Shown one piece after another: positions 7,630-20,083 of a stretch of 64,000 nucleotides of DNA. Positions within the stretch are counted from its first letter, which is position 1; each line of letters starts with the position of its first letter. Position numbers and translations under genes: made by a program. The notes beneath the pieces are model-generated. The model saw only the letters and a program-made list of their open reading frames with translations, did no database searches and was not told the origin of the DNA. Source of the stretch: Bacillota bacterium (GTDB taxonomy: Bacteria > Bacillota > Clostridia > Christensenellales > Aristaeellaceae); NCBI GenBank assembly GCA_023444095.1, contig JAEZRP010000001.1, positions 1 through 64,000 on the forward strand, given 5' to 3'.

Positions 7630-8925
7630 TCAAACGTCGTTGCGGACGACGTCCTCGATGGTCTCGCGCCGGACGGCAAGGCGGTCGGCGCCGGCCTTCA
7701 GCATGACGATGGGCGGACGCGGGACGCGGTTGTAGTTCATGGCCATGGAGTAGTTGTATGCGCCGGTCACGGCGACCGCGACATAATCGCCGGGGGTGAT
7801 GGCGGGTATGACCACACCCTGCGACACCATATCGCCGGACTCGCAGCAACGGCCCGTGAGGGTGCAGACGAAATCGGCGGGCGCGTCGGCGTTGCTCGCG
7901 TTGTAGACCGTGTAGGCCGCGCCGTAGAGCGCGTGGCGGATGTTGTCGGTCATGCCGCCGTCGACGATGGCATAGGTTCTGTGATCCCGAACCTCCTTCA
8001 CAGCGCCCGCGCGATAGATTGTCATCCCCGCGTTCGCGACGATGGACCGGCCCGGCTCGAGGATCACTTTCGGCACGGCGATCCCGCGCGCCGCGCAGGC
8101 CTTCCCGATGACTTCCCCCAGAAGCGCGATCCGCGCCGGGATATCAATCGCCGGGTCTGATTCCAGATAGCGGACGGGGAAACCGCCGCCGAGGTTCAGG
8201 TATTCGAGCGCCGCACCCGTCTCTTCCGCCATGTCCGCGTAGAACGCGACCATCTTCTCCGCAGCCAGCACGTAGGCGCTCTCGTCCCAGATCTGCGAGC
8301 CGATGTGGCAGTGGATGCCGTCGAGGTCGATGTTCTTCGCAGCGACCGCCTTCAAAAAGAATTCGCGCGCCTGCCCGGTTCCGATGGGCACGCCGAATTG
8401 GCTGTCAATCTTTCCGGTATTCACGGCCTCGAAGGTGTGGGAGTCGATGCCCGGCGCGAGTCGGAGCATGGCCCTGACGCGCGTGGCCCGCGCGCCTGCC
8501 ATCTCATCAAGCCGCGAAAGCTCGTACTCGTTGTCGATCATGAAGTGCCCGATATGGTTCTCGAGCGCGAGCGCGAGCTCCCAGTCGTTCTTGTGGTTTC
8601 CGTGGAGGTAGAGTTTCTCGGGGGGATATCCCGCCTTGAGCGCGGTAAAGAGCTCGCCGCCGCTCACCACGTCCGCGCCCATATTTTCGTCCGCGAGCAC
8701 GCGGTAGATTTCCGTAAAGCAAAGCGCCTTCCCGGCGTAGGTCGCCGAGGAGCCCGCGCCGAACACGTGCGCCATGGCGTCTTTGTACATTCTGCAATTC
8801 ATGCGCACCCTGTCCTCGTCGACGAGGTAGAGGGGCGTGCCGTATTTCTCCGCCAGTTTCGTCACGTCCATTCCGGCGAACGTGAGATGGCCGCTTTCGT
8901 TTTTCGAGATGTTCTGGTGTAGCAT
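7630..8925 (-). CDS. lysA: Diaminopimelate decarboxylase
   Basis: 431 aa from ATG 8925 with SD GGAGGAG. It catalyses the last step of lysine synthesis, meso-diaminopimelate to lysine, with PLP. Visible family features: the PLP lysine in YAGKALCF (about 60), the HIGSQ segment, GGGFPVRY (about 235), the phosphate-binding EPGRSIVANAG (about 285), and CESGDM with its substrate cysteine near 355. Length is usual. A DegV-family gene lies upstream in the same direction. A hairpin at 8949-8971 sits between the two genes. Confidence 0.95.
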   Translation of the reverse strand: MLHQNISKNESGHLTFAGMDVTKLAEKYGTPLYLVDEDRVRMNCRMYKDAMAHVFGAGSSATYAGKALCFTEIYRVLADENMGADVVSGGELFTALKAGYPPEKLYLHGNHKNDWELALALENHIGHFMIDNEYELSRLDEMAGARATRVRAMLRLAPGIDSHTFEAVNTGKIDSQFGVPIGTGQAREFFLKAVAAKNIDLDGIHCHIGSQIWDESAYVLAAEKMVAFYADMAEETGAALEYLNLGGGFPVRYLESDPAIDIPARIALLGEVIGKACAARGIAVPKVILEPGRSIVANAGMTIYRAGAVKEVRDHRTYAIVDGGMTDNIRHALYGAAYTVYNASNADAPADFVCTLTGRCCESGDMVSQGVVIPAITPGDYVAVAVTGAYNYSMAMNYNRVPRPPIVMLKAGADRLAVRRETIEDVVRNDV

Positions 8926-8948
8926 TCGGGAAAGCACTCCTCCACAAA

Positions 8949-8990
8949 AATACCGGGACCGCATCGCGATCCCAGTATATATTCCGCGCT
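8949..8990 (-). promoter_or_regulatory. Promoter-like sequence and hairpin in front of lysA
   Basis: Minus strand TTGACA (at about 8994-8999), 18-base spacer, TATACT, then a GGGATCGC/GCGGTCCC hairpin followed by GGTATTTTTG and the lysA SD. The hairpin may end the DegV transcript, or attenuate lysA if the promoter is used. Confidence 0.4.
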
Positions 8991-9044
8991 TTCCATGTGT
9001 CAATGCGTTTTGCAGGAAGCGGAGGTTAAACCTTCAAACGATGC

Positions 9045-9911
9045 TTACCTCTGCGTTCCGATGAAGAAGAGCGCGAGGGTGCCGGGCCCGGAATGCGCGC
9101 CGATGACGGGGCCGATGACGTTCACGAGAATATCCTTCGCGCCGGGCTCCTTCTCAAGCTGCTCCTTCAGGCTCTCGGCGTCTTCGAGACAATCGCCGTG
9201 GCTGATGAATACGTGCGTGAGCGAGGTGTTCGTCTGCCGGAGCTTGTCCGCCAGTCGCTTGATGGACGCCTTGCGGCCGCGCGCCACGTCGACCTTGATG
9301 AGGTGCCCCTCGTTGTCCACGTGCATGACGGGCTTGATGCCAAGGGTGGTCCCGATGATGGCGGTGGTCTTGGAGACGCGCCCGCCCCGGTGCAGATAGA
9401 AGAGGTCGTCCACCGTGAACCAGTGGCAGATTTTGAGCTTCGTCTCCTCGCAGTAGGCGGCCGCCTCGTCGATGGTCGCGCCGCTCTTCTTTTTCTCCGC
9501 AACGAGCACGACCAGGAGGCCCTGGCCGAGAGAAGCCGCGAGCGAATCGATTGTGACGATCTTCCGGTCGGGATAACTTTGCCTGAGCTGTTCCACCGCG
9601 ACGAGGCTTGCGTTGTAGGTGCCGCTCAGACCCGTGGAAAAGCCGATGTAGAGAATGTCTCTTCCGGCCTCGAGGTGGGGCGTCATGGCGTCAAGGAACG
9701 TCTCGACGTTCGCCGCGGATGTCGTCGCGGGCTTTCCGGCGCGCAGTTCGTCGTAGAACGCGTGCGAAGCGATCTCCCGCCAGTCGGGATAATTGACGTA
9801 GATCGTTCCGTCGAGGTCGACTGTGAGGGGAGCAACTTCAATGCCCATCTCGTCGAGCTTCCACTGCGGCAAATCCGCCGAGGAGTCCGTGAGTATGATA
9901 TATTCGTTCAT
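9045..9911 (-). CDS. DegV family fatty-acid-binding protein
   Basis: 288 aa from ATG 9911, chosen because the SD GAGAGG is 9 bases away. It opens with YIILTDSSADLP, the family hallmark, and contains GFSTGLSGTYNA near residue 90 and a C-terminal S-H-G-D segment. DegV proteins bind fatty acids; in some Gram-positive bacteria the FakB members hand them to the FakA kinase. No fakA lies in the window, so the partner is unknown. The upstream region has a clear promoter and a 15-base palindrome. Confidence 0.9.
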   Translation of the reverse strand: MNEYIILTDSSADLPQWKLDEMGIEVAPLTVDLDGTIYVNYPDWREIASHAFYDELRAGKPATTSAANVETFLDAMTPHLEAGRDILYIGFSTGLSGTYNASLVAVEQLRQSYPDRKIVTIDSLAASLGQGLLVVLVAEKKKSGATIDEAAAYCEETKLKICHWFTVDDLFYLHRGGRVSKTTAIIGTTLGIKPVMHVDNEGHLIKVDVARGRKASIKRLADKLRQTNTSLTHVFISHGDCLEDAESLKEQLEKEPGAKDILVNVIGPVIGAHSGPGTLALFFIGTQR

Positions 9912-9952
9912 TGATTTCATCCTCTCAATGATTCTCAAAACCGATTTTACCC

Positions 9953-9981
9953 ATTATACCATGCGGATACCGCCGCAACAA
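9953..9981 (-). promoter_or_regulatory. Promoter of the DegV gene
   Basis: Minus strand TTGTTG, 17-base spacer, TATAAT, about 40 bases before the start codon. Confidence 0.6.
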
Positions 9982-9987
9982 TCAACG

Positions 9988-10002
9988 AGAACAATTTGTT
10001 CT
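9988..10002. promoter_or_regulatory. Operator-like palindrome upstream of the DegV promoter
   Basis: AGAACAATTTGTTCT is a 15-base inverted repeat whose arms mirror each other exactly around one central base. It ends 6 bases upstream of the -35 element, a position suited to an activator or repressor. The regulator is unknown. Confidence 0.4.
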
Positions 10003-10124
10003 AATCCGCTTCCTCATTCTACCATACTTTCGCGCGCCTGTCATCCCGCAAAGCAAATTCGGTCGCGCGGAACTTTGGTCCCGCGCGATCCGACGAAAAA
10101 GCATGAATTTTGGACCCGGCTTGA

Positions 10125-10163
10125 GATTCCAATGGGACGAAGGCCCTTTGGTCGGGATCGCGA
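10125..10163. repeat. Dispersed intergenic repeat, copy 1
   Basis: A segment of about 39 bases (GATTCCAATGGG ... CCCTTTGGTCGGGA) with an inner CCAA-GGG/CCCTTTGG inverted repeat resembles 56876-56912. Both copies are intergenic, this one just past the asnB stop. Confidence 0.35.
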
Positions 10164-10190
10164 AGCCAGCGCCCTTGATCCCCCGTTCGT

Positions 10191-11756
10191 CTATTCCCCG
10201 CTCGCTCCATAGTTGGACAGCACGCGCGCGGACGGATCGTTCACGTCGCAGCCCTCCCATTCGCGGTTCGGCATCCAAAAATCCTTGACCATGGAGGACA
10301 TGCCGGGATAGTGCTTCTCGAAGATATCGCGGTACATGAGACTCTCCTTGGTGAAAGGCTTCGCATGGACATATTTCTGCGCGCCTGAAATGTCGAGGTA
10401 CTTCGCCTCGGCGAGCGCCTTGAGATCGTCGACCATCGAATGACCGACGGCGTCCGAGAACGCCGCCTTCTCGCGGAGGAGAATCTGCCGGGGAAGCCAG
10501 TTCTCGCCGTCGTCGAAGGCGCGGCGGAGGAGGTACTTACCCATTTTATAGGAATTCATTTTGAGTCTGGGATCAATGTGCATGACATAGCGGACAAAAT
10601 CGAGATCGCCGAAGGGAACGCGGGCCTCGAGGGAGTTGACTGAAATGCAGCGGTCCGCGCGGAGTACGTCGTACATGTGGAGCTCGCGCACGCGCTTCTG
10701 GGCTTCGCAGTTGAAAGCCTCGGGAGAGGGGGCAAAGTCGGTGTACTTATAGCCGAAAAGCTCGTCTGAAACCTCGCCGGTCAGAAGCACGCGCACGTCC
10801 GTCTTTTCATGTATATACTTACAGACGAGATACATGCCCATGCTGGCGCGGATGGTTGTGATGTCGTAAGTGCCGAGAAGCTTCACCACATCGTCGAGGG
10901 AACTCAACACATCCTCCGCGGTCATGAAGACCTCCGTGTGGTCGGCCCCAATGTGGTCGGCGACCATGCGCGCGTACTTGAGGTCGATGGCGTCCTTGTC
11001 CATGCCGATCGCGAAGGTGCGGATGGGCTTGTCGGTCATGCGGGCGGCAATGGCGCACACGAGGGAGGAATCGAGGCCGCCGGAGAGGAGGAAACCCACC
11101 TTCGCATCTGCGTCCATGCGCTTTTCGACCGCCTTGATGAGCCGCGACTTGATGCCCGCGCATACGGTGTCGAGATCTGCGGTGAAGGAGGGCTCGGCTT
11201 CCACGATATCGGCGAAGCGCGTAAACGCGCCGTCCGCGTAATAATGCCCCGGCGGGAAGGGGGCGATCGAATCCGCGAGCCCGATCAGACACTTGGGTTC
11301 GCTCGCGAAGGCGATGGCACCGTCCTCCAGGTAGCCGTAGTAGAGCGGTCGGATGCCGATCGGGTCCCGCGCGGCGACCAGCCTTCCGGTTTTCGAATCG
11401 TAGAGGATGACAGCGAACTCGGAATCCAGTTTTTCGAACATCGAGAGCCCGTATTCGCGGTACATCGGGAGCAAAAGCTCGCAGTCGGAGCCGCTCGCGA
11501 ATGTATATTTATGCAACAATGCCTCTTTGATCGCCCGGAACCCATAGATTTCTCCATTGCAGACGACCATGTCGCCGTCCAGGTGGAAGGGCTGCATGCC
11601 GCTCTCATCAAGACCCATGATCGACAGGCGATTGAAGCCCAGATAACCCGCGCCCGCCTCTTCAATTCTGGTCATGTCCGGTCCGCGCGACTTCGAGCGC
11701 GCAAAGAAATCAGCGACTTCCGTGCATCTGGATTCCGTACCGATGATCGAACACAT
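10191..11756 (-). CDS. asnB: Asparagine synthetase (glutamine-hydrolysing)
   Basis: 521 aa from ATG 11756, so that Cys2 of MCSIIG becomes the glutaminase nucleophile after Met removal; SD GAGGAGG. The N-terminal class-II amidotransferase domain (about 1-190) has the RGPD and FNRLSIMGLDESGMQPF segments. The synthetase domain carries the ATP-binding SGGLDSSLVCAI near residue 225. It makes Asn from Asp, Gln and ATP. The gene sits behind a leader peptide ORF and a terminator that look like an Asn-sensing attenuator. It is slightly shorter than E. coli AsnB (554 aa). Confidence 0.93.
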   Translation of the reverse strand: MCSIIGTESRCTEVADFFARSKSRGPDMTRIEEAGAGYLGFNRLSIMGLDESGMQPFHLDGDMVVCNGEIYGFRAIKEALLHKYTFASGSDCELLLPMYREYGLSMFEKLDSEFAVILYDSKTGRLVAARDPIGIRPLYYGYLEDGAIAFASEPKCLIGLADSIAPFPPGHYYADGAFTRFADIVEAEPSFTADLDTVCAGIKSRLIKAVEKRMDADAKVGFLLSGGLDSSLVCAIAARMTDKPIRTFAIGMDKDAIDLKYARMVADHIGADHTEVFMTAEDVLSSLDDVVKLLGTYDITTIRASMGMYLVCKYIHEKTDVRVLLTGEVSDELFGYKYTDFAPSPEAFNCEAQKRVRELHMYDVLRADRCISVNSLEARVPFGDLDFVRYVMHIDPRLKMNSYKMGKYLLRRAFDDGENWLPRQILLREKAAFSDAVGHSMVDDLKALAEAKYLDISGAQKYVHAKPFTKESLMYRDIFEKHYPGMSSMVKDFWMPNREWEGCDVNDPSARVLSNYGASGE

Positions 11757-11774
11757 GTGAATTCCCTCCTCGTG

Positions 11775-11812
11775 ATAAAAAAGAGCTCGCGGCGTTTTCT
11801 GCGCCGCGAGCT
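11775..11812 (-). terminator. Attenuator terminator between leader peptide and asnB
   Basis: On the minus strand the arms AGCTCGCGGCG and CGCCGCGAGCT (11 perfect pairs, 7-base loop) are followed by CTTTTTTAT and, a few bases on, the asnB SD. A terminator inside the 5' leader implies regulated readthrough. Confidence 0.85.
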
Positions 11813-11824
11813 GTCCGGGAAGCT

Positions 11825-11920
11825 CTATCGGAAAAACCGCGCAAGCGAAAACGCTTTGTCGAGACCCTCGATAAAGTTGCAATTATAATTATTGAAATTG
11901 TCAACAAAGCTCTTGCGCAC
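11825..11920 (-). CDS. Asn-rich leader peptide of asnB
   Basis: A 31-residue ORF starts at GTG 11920 with SD GGAAGGAGG and ends with TAG at 11825, 12 bases before the terminator hairpin. Residues 7-15 read DNFNNYNCN, with five Asn codons (8, 10, 11, 13 and 15). A hairpin (GTTGACAATT with AATTGCAAC, one mismatch) spans these codons. A later arm (CTTGCGC near 11848-11854) could pair with GCGCAG in the terminator to form an antiterminator. This is the design of trp/his-type leader peptides, with stalling expected when charged tRNA-Asn is scarce. Regulatory role inferred from layout. Confidence 0.75.
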   Translation of the reverse strand: MRKSFVDNFNNYNCNFIEGLDKAFSLARFFR

Positions 11921-11953
11921 GGGTTTTTCCTCCTTCCCTCTCGGTTGAAATGG

Positions 11954-11982
11954 ATTTTATCACCACAAATCCTGCATGTCAA
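11954..11982 (-). promoter_or_regulatory. Promoter of the asnB leader
   Basis: Minus strand TTGACA, 17-base spacer, TAAAAT, followed at a suitable distance by the leader peptide SD. Confidence 0.8.
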
Positions 11983-12067
11983 CGGTTATTTTTTGTTAAG
12001 TCCCACGTGCAAAACGCGCATACTATAGTAGGAATATTTCTTAGCCCACTGTTTACATAAAAATGCA

Positions 12068-12096
12068 TTGACAGCTGCAGGTTCCACGACTATAAT
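12068..12096 (+). promoter_or_regulatory. Promoter of the glnA operon
   Basis: TTGACA, 17-base spacer, TATAAT, diverging from the asnB leader promoter. Predicted start near 12103. The palindrome TACTATAGTA at about 12021-12030 lies upstream, between the two promoters. Confidence 0.8.
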
Positions 12097-12105
12097 CTTG
12101 CACAT

Positions 12106-12138
12106 CAAGGGCAAGGGTGTACCTGAGGGTTGCCCTTG
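12106..12138 (+). promoter_or_regulatory. Hairpin at the 5' end of the glnA mRNA, possible attenuator
   Basis: CAAGGGCAA and TTGCCCTTG (9 perfect pairs, 15-base loop) lie right after the predicted start and are followed by CATTTTCAT. The T run is weak, so this may be a regulated terminator or a stability hairpin. The ANTAR protein encoded after glnA is a candidate factor. Confidence 0.45.
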
Positions 12139-12174
12139 CATTTTCATATCGCAGAGCAAATAGGAGGCATAGAC

Positions 12175-13506
12175 ATGAGCAAATACACCGGGGAAGACAT
12201 CATTCGCATGGTAGCTGACCAGGGCGTGGAGTTTATTCGCATGCAGTTTACCGATATCTTCGGCCAGCTGAAGAACGTCGCGATCACAGCGAGCCAGATC
12301 AAGAAGGCCGTGTCCAACGAGATCATGATCGACGGAAGCTCCATCGAGGGCTTCGTACGCATCCATGAGTCGGACATGTACCTGTTTCCGGATCTTGATT
12401 CCTTCTCAATCCTTCCCTGGCGCCCGCAGCAGGACAAGGTCGCCCGCCTCATCTGCGACGTCTATACGCCCGACGGAAAGCCCTTCGTCGGCGATCCCCG
12501 CTACGTGCTTCGGCGCGCGCTCTCGAAGGCGGAGGCCATGGGCTACTCTTTCAACGTCGGTCCCGAACTTGAGTTCTTCCTCTTTCAGACGGACGAAGAA
12601 GGCAATCCCACCACCAAGACCGGCGACGAGGCAGGATACTTCGACCTCGGCCCGCTCGATCACGGCGAGGGCACCCGCCGCGAAATCTGCATGATGCTCG
12701 AGCAGATGGGCTTTGAAATCGAGGCCTCCCACCACGAGGTCGCGCAGGGCCAGCACGAGATCGACTTCAAGTACGCGGAAGCTCTCAAGACCGCGGACAA
12801 CATCATGACCTTCAAGCTCGCCGTGAAGACCATCGCGCAGAAAGACGGCCTGCATGCGACCTTCATGCCCAAGCCGGTATTCGGCATCAACGGCAGCGGC
12901 ATGCACACCAACATGTCCCTTTTCAAGGACGGCAAGAACGTGTTCTTTGATCCGGAAGGACCCAAGAAGCTCTCCAAGGAAGCCTACCACTTCATCGCGG
13001 GCCTTCTCGCGCACGTGCGCGGCATGGCGGCGATCACGAACCCGCTCATCAACTCCTATAAGCGCCTGGTGCCCGGATACGAGGCTCCCTGCTACACCGC
13101 CTGGTCCGCCTCCAACCGCTCGGCGCTCATCCGCATTCCCGCCGCGCGCGGTGCCGCCACCCGCTGTGAGCTCCGTTGCCCCGACCCGGCCTGCAACCCC
13201 TACCTTACGCTCGCGGTCTGCCTCGCGGCCGGCCTGGACGGCATCGAAAAGGAGATGGTCCCGCCCGCCGAGATCACCGAGAACATTTTCGCGATGAGCG
13301 AGGAGAGCCGCGCAGAGAAGGGCATCGCCTCCCTGCCGGGAAGCCTCCTCGAGGCCGTCGAGTGCATGAAGGACGACGCGCTCATCTGCGAGACCCTCGG
13401 CGAGCACGTCGTCGAGCAGTACTGCAAGGGCAAGATGCGGGAGTGGGATGAGTACCGCACCCACGTCAGCGCCTGGGAAGTCGGCAAGTACATCATTAAC
13501 TATTAA
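12175..13506 (+). CDS. glnA: Glutamine synthetase, type I
   Basis: 443 aa, the length of the Gram-positive GSI-alpha group; it lacks the adenylylation-loop insert of GSI-beta. ATG 12175 has SD AGGAGG. Features in order: beta-grasp N-domain with MQFTDIFGQLKNV, the DGSSIEGF segment, catalytic NVGPELEFFLF (about 122), the HHEVAQGQHEI metal site, the NGSGMHTNMSLFKDG ATP loop, and NRSALIRIPAARG (about 313). It makes Gln from Glu and ammonia, and heads an operon with its partner GOGAT and an ammonium channel. Confidence 0.97.
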   Translation: MSKYTGEDIIRMVADQGVEFIRMQFTDIFGQLKNVAITASQIKKAVSNEIMIDGSSIEGFVRIHESDMYLFPDLDSFSILPWRPQQDKVARLICDVYTPDGKPFVGDPRYVLRRALSKAEAMGYSFNVGPELEFFLFQTDEEGNPTTKTGDEAGYFDLGPLDHGEGTRREICMMLEQMGFEIEASHHEVAQGQHEIDFKYAEALKTADNIMTFKLAVKTIAQKDGLHATFMPKPVFGINGSGMHTNMSLFKDGKNVFFDPEGPKKLSKEAYHFIAGLLAHVRGMAAITNPLINSYKRLVPGYEAPCYTAWSASNRSALIRIPAARGAATRCELRCPDPACNPYLTLAVCLAAGLDGIEKEMVPPAEITENIFAMSEESRAEKGIASLPGSLLEAVECMKDDALICETLGEHVVEQYCKGKMREWDEYRTHVSAWEVGKYIINY

Positions 13507-13532
13507 TCGGCGCAGGAAGGGAGGGAGGCGCA

Positions 13533-14075
13533 GTGAACAGGCTCGTCGTCGCGTTTGACAATGAAGGGACCATCACGCGCGTCAAGGAAATGCTCGCCTC
13601 CTCCTCCCTCACGCCGCGCTCGACCCATAAGACGGGCGCGGAAATCGTCCGGGCAGTCCGGTTCATGGGCGGGGGAACCGTCGTTTGCGGCGTAAAGCTC
13701 CTCGACATGACCGCCGACCAGCTCTACACGGATCTGGAAGGCATGGCCCACATGCTCGTCATCGGCAAGCCACTGCATCTTGAGATGTATGCGACTTGCG
13801 ACGTTTTTAAATTGGCGCTGCCGATCAACCGCTTCGATCTCGGCGCGTCCGTCCGGATGCTGTTACAGCTCGAGGAGATGGATCACAAGCGCAAAAACCG
13901 CCGTTCGGTGCGCGAGAATCAGATGATCGATCATGCGAAGGAACTTCTCCAGTCGACCTTCGGCATGACGGAAGCGGAGGCGCACAGGTATTTGCAGAAG
14001 CGTAGTATGGACGCGGGTGTTCGTATTACGGAGACGGCGGCGATGATAATCGATTCCTATTCGAAAGGCAACTGA
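13533..14075 (+). CDS. ANTAR-domain regulator with degenerate receiver domain
   Basis: 180 aa from GTG 13533 with SD GGGAGGGAGG. Residues 1-115 have a receiver-like pattern, but where the phospho-Asp is expected the sequence reads TVVCGVKLLDM, so it probably is not phosphorylated in the usual way. Residues about 120-175 form an ANTAR domain (AKELLQSTFGMTEAEAHRYL), which binds RNA hairpins to prevent termination. In some clostridia an ANTAR protein is encoded beside glnA. Likely targets here are the hairpins at 12106 and 20030, although I did not find the canonical paired hexaloops. Confidence 0.88.
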   Translation: MNRLVVAFDNEGTITRVKEMLASSSLTPRSTHKTGAEIVRAVRFMGGGTVVCGVKLLDMTADQLYTDLEGMAHMLVIGKPLHLEMYATCDVFKLALPINRFDLGASVRMLLQLEEMDHKRKNRRSVRENQMIDHAKELLQSTFGMTEAEAHRYLQKRSMDAGVRITETAAMIIDSYSKGN

Positions 14076-14079
14076 TAAT

Positions 14080-18555
<4,476 letters not shown>

Positions 18556-18560
18556 GCCGG

Positions 18561-19997
18561 ATGGGACAGAAGGACGGATTTTTGACGTACCAGAGAAAGC
18601 CAAACGGCTTTATCGACCCGATTGAGCGGATTAAGGACTATGGGGAGTTCCATCCCCCGCTCGACGAAGCCGAGCGCAGACGGCAGGGCGCCAGGTGCAT
18701 GGACTGCGGCATTCCCTTTTGCCAGTCGGGCGTCATGATGAACGGCATGTACACCGGCTGCCCGGTCCATAACCTGATCCCCGAGTGGAACGACATGCTG
18801 TATCTGGGCAATTACGAGCACGCGCTCACACGGCTTTTAAAGGTGGACTGCTTCCCCGAGTTCACGGGGCGCGTGTGTCCGGCCCCCTGCGAGGCCGCCT
18901 GCACCTGCGCGCTGAACGGCGACGCGGTCACCATCCGCGACAACGAGCTTTCGATCATTGAGGCGGGCTTCGCCCGGGGCTACGTGAAGCCCGAGCCCCC
19001 GAAGGTGCGCACCGGCCGCAAGGTGGCGGTGGTGGGAAGCGGTCCGGCGGGACTCTCGGCGGCGTACTGGATGAATCGGCGCGGCCACAGTGTCACGGTG
19101 TACGAGAAGGAAGACGCCGCCGGCGGGCTTCTGATGTACGGCATCCCCAACATGAAGCTCGATAAGTCGATCATCCGGCGGCGCATCGACCTCATGGAAA
19201 AAGAGGGCGTGACGTTCCGAACGGGCGTGGACGTGGGCAAGGACGTTCCGGCGGAACAGCTGATGAAGGAGTACGACGCGGTGCTTCTCACCTGCGGCGC
19301 AGAAATGCCGAGGGACCTCCATATCCCGGGCCGCGACGCGTCGGGCGTGTATTTCGCGGTGGACTTTCTGAAGGCCGCGACCAAGAGCGTCCTGACCGGC
19401 TCCGCGCCCATAACGGCTGAGGGCAGGCACGTCATCATCGTCGGCGGCGGCGACACGGGCAACGACTGCGTGGCAACCTCAATCCGGCAGGGCGCGGCGA
19501 GCGTCCGGCAGATCGAGATGCTCAAAAAGCCGCCCGAGGCGCGCGCCGCAAACAATCCATGGCCCGAATGGCCCCGCGTCCTCAAAACCGATTACGGCCA
19601 GGAGGAAGCCATCGCGGTGTTCGGCCACGATCCCAGAATCTACGAGACCACCGTCAAAGAGATTCTGAAGGACGATTCGGGCAACATCCGGGCGGTTACG
19701 CTCGTTGGCCTGAACGGCTTTGACCAGATTCCGGGCAGCGAGCGAGAGGCAGAGTGCGACCTTCTGCTGCTCGCGGCGGGCTTCGTCGGCTGCCAGAGCT
19801 ACGTGCCCGAGGCGTTCGGCATTCCGCTTACAAAGAGGGGCACGACGGGCGTCCATGAGGGCCACAAAACGGATGTCCCCGGCGTTTTCACCGCGGGCGA
19901 CATGCGCAGGGGCCAGTCGCTGGTCGTCTGGGCGATCACCGAAGGCAAGGAAGCCGCCCGCGAGATCGATAAATTCCTGATGGGGTATACCGTCTAG
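18561..19997 (+). CDS. gltD: Glutamate synthase, small subunit (NADPH)
   Basis: 478 aa from ATG 18561, which has SD GGGGAGG 8 bases away; the GTG at 18552 overlapping the gltB stop is the alternative. The N-terminal [4Fe-4S] region has CMDCGIPFC and CPAPCEAAC. Then come the FAD GSGPAGLSAAYW motif (about 150) and the NADPH GGGDTGNDC motif (about 295), ending in the FAD segment FTAGDMRRGQSLVVWAI. It feeds electrons to GltB. A terminator hairpin separates it from the amtB fusion. Confidence 0.97.
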   Translation: MGQKDGFLTYQRKPNGFIDPIERIKDYGEFHPPLDEAERRRQGARCMDCGIPFCQSGVMMNGMYTGCPVHNLIPEWNDMLYLGNYEHALTRLLKVDCFPEFTGRVCPAPCEAACTCALNGDAVTIRDNELSIIEAGFARGYVKPEPPKVRTGRKVAVVGSGPAGLSAAYWMNRRGHSVTVYEKEDAAGGLLMYGIPNMKLDKSIIRRRIDLMEKEGVTFRTGVDVGKDVPAEQLMKEYDAVLLTCGAEMPRDLHIPGRDASGVYFAVDFLKAATKSVLTGSAPITAEGRHVIIVGGGDTGNDCVATSIRQGAASVRQIEMLKKPPEARAANNPWPEWPRVLKTDYGQEEAIAVFGHDPRIYETTVKEILKDDSGNIRAVTLVGLNGFDQIPGSEREAECDLLLLAAGFVGCQSYVPEAFGIPLTKRGTTGVHEGHKTDVPGVFTAGDMRRGQSLVVWAITEGKEAAREIDKFLMGYTV

Positions 19998-20029
19998 ACG
20001 ACCAACCGAATAGGTTTATCCATGGGACG

Positions 20030-20060
20030 AGGGTGTCCGGAGATTTCCGGGCGCCTTTTT
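20030..20060 (+). terminator. Intercistronic terminator between gltD and the amtB fusion
   Basis: AGGGTGTCCGGA and TCCGGGCGCCT pair over 11 positions with one bulge and are followed by TTTTT. The next gene starts only 24 bases later, so readthrough here is likely to be regulated or partial. Confidence 0.75.
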
Positions 20061-20083
20061 CTATATTCAAAGGAGGGAACACC

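Noticed and set aside
9988..10002. LexA/SOS box upstream of the DegV gene
   Set aside because: GAAC and GTTC are separated by five bases, while the Gram-positive LexA box has four, and no DNA-repair gene follows.
20000..20060. Canonical ANTAR dual-hexaloop RNA before amtB
   Set aside because: Hairpins are present, but I could not find two 6-base loops with A at position 1 and G at position 4 here or before glnA.
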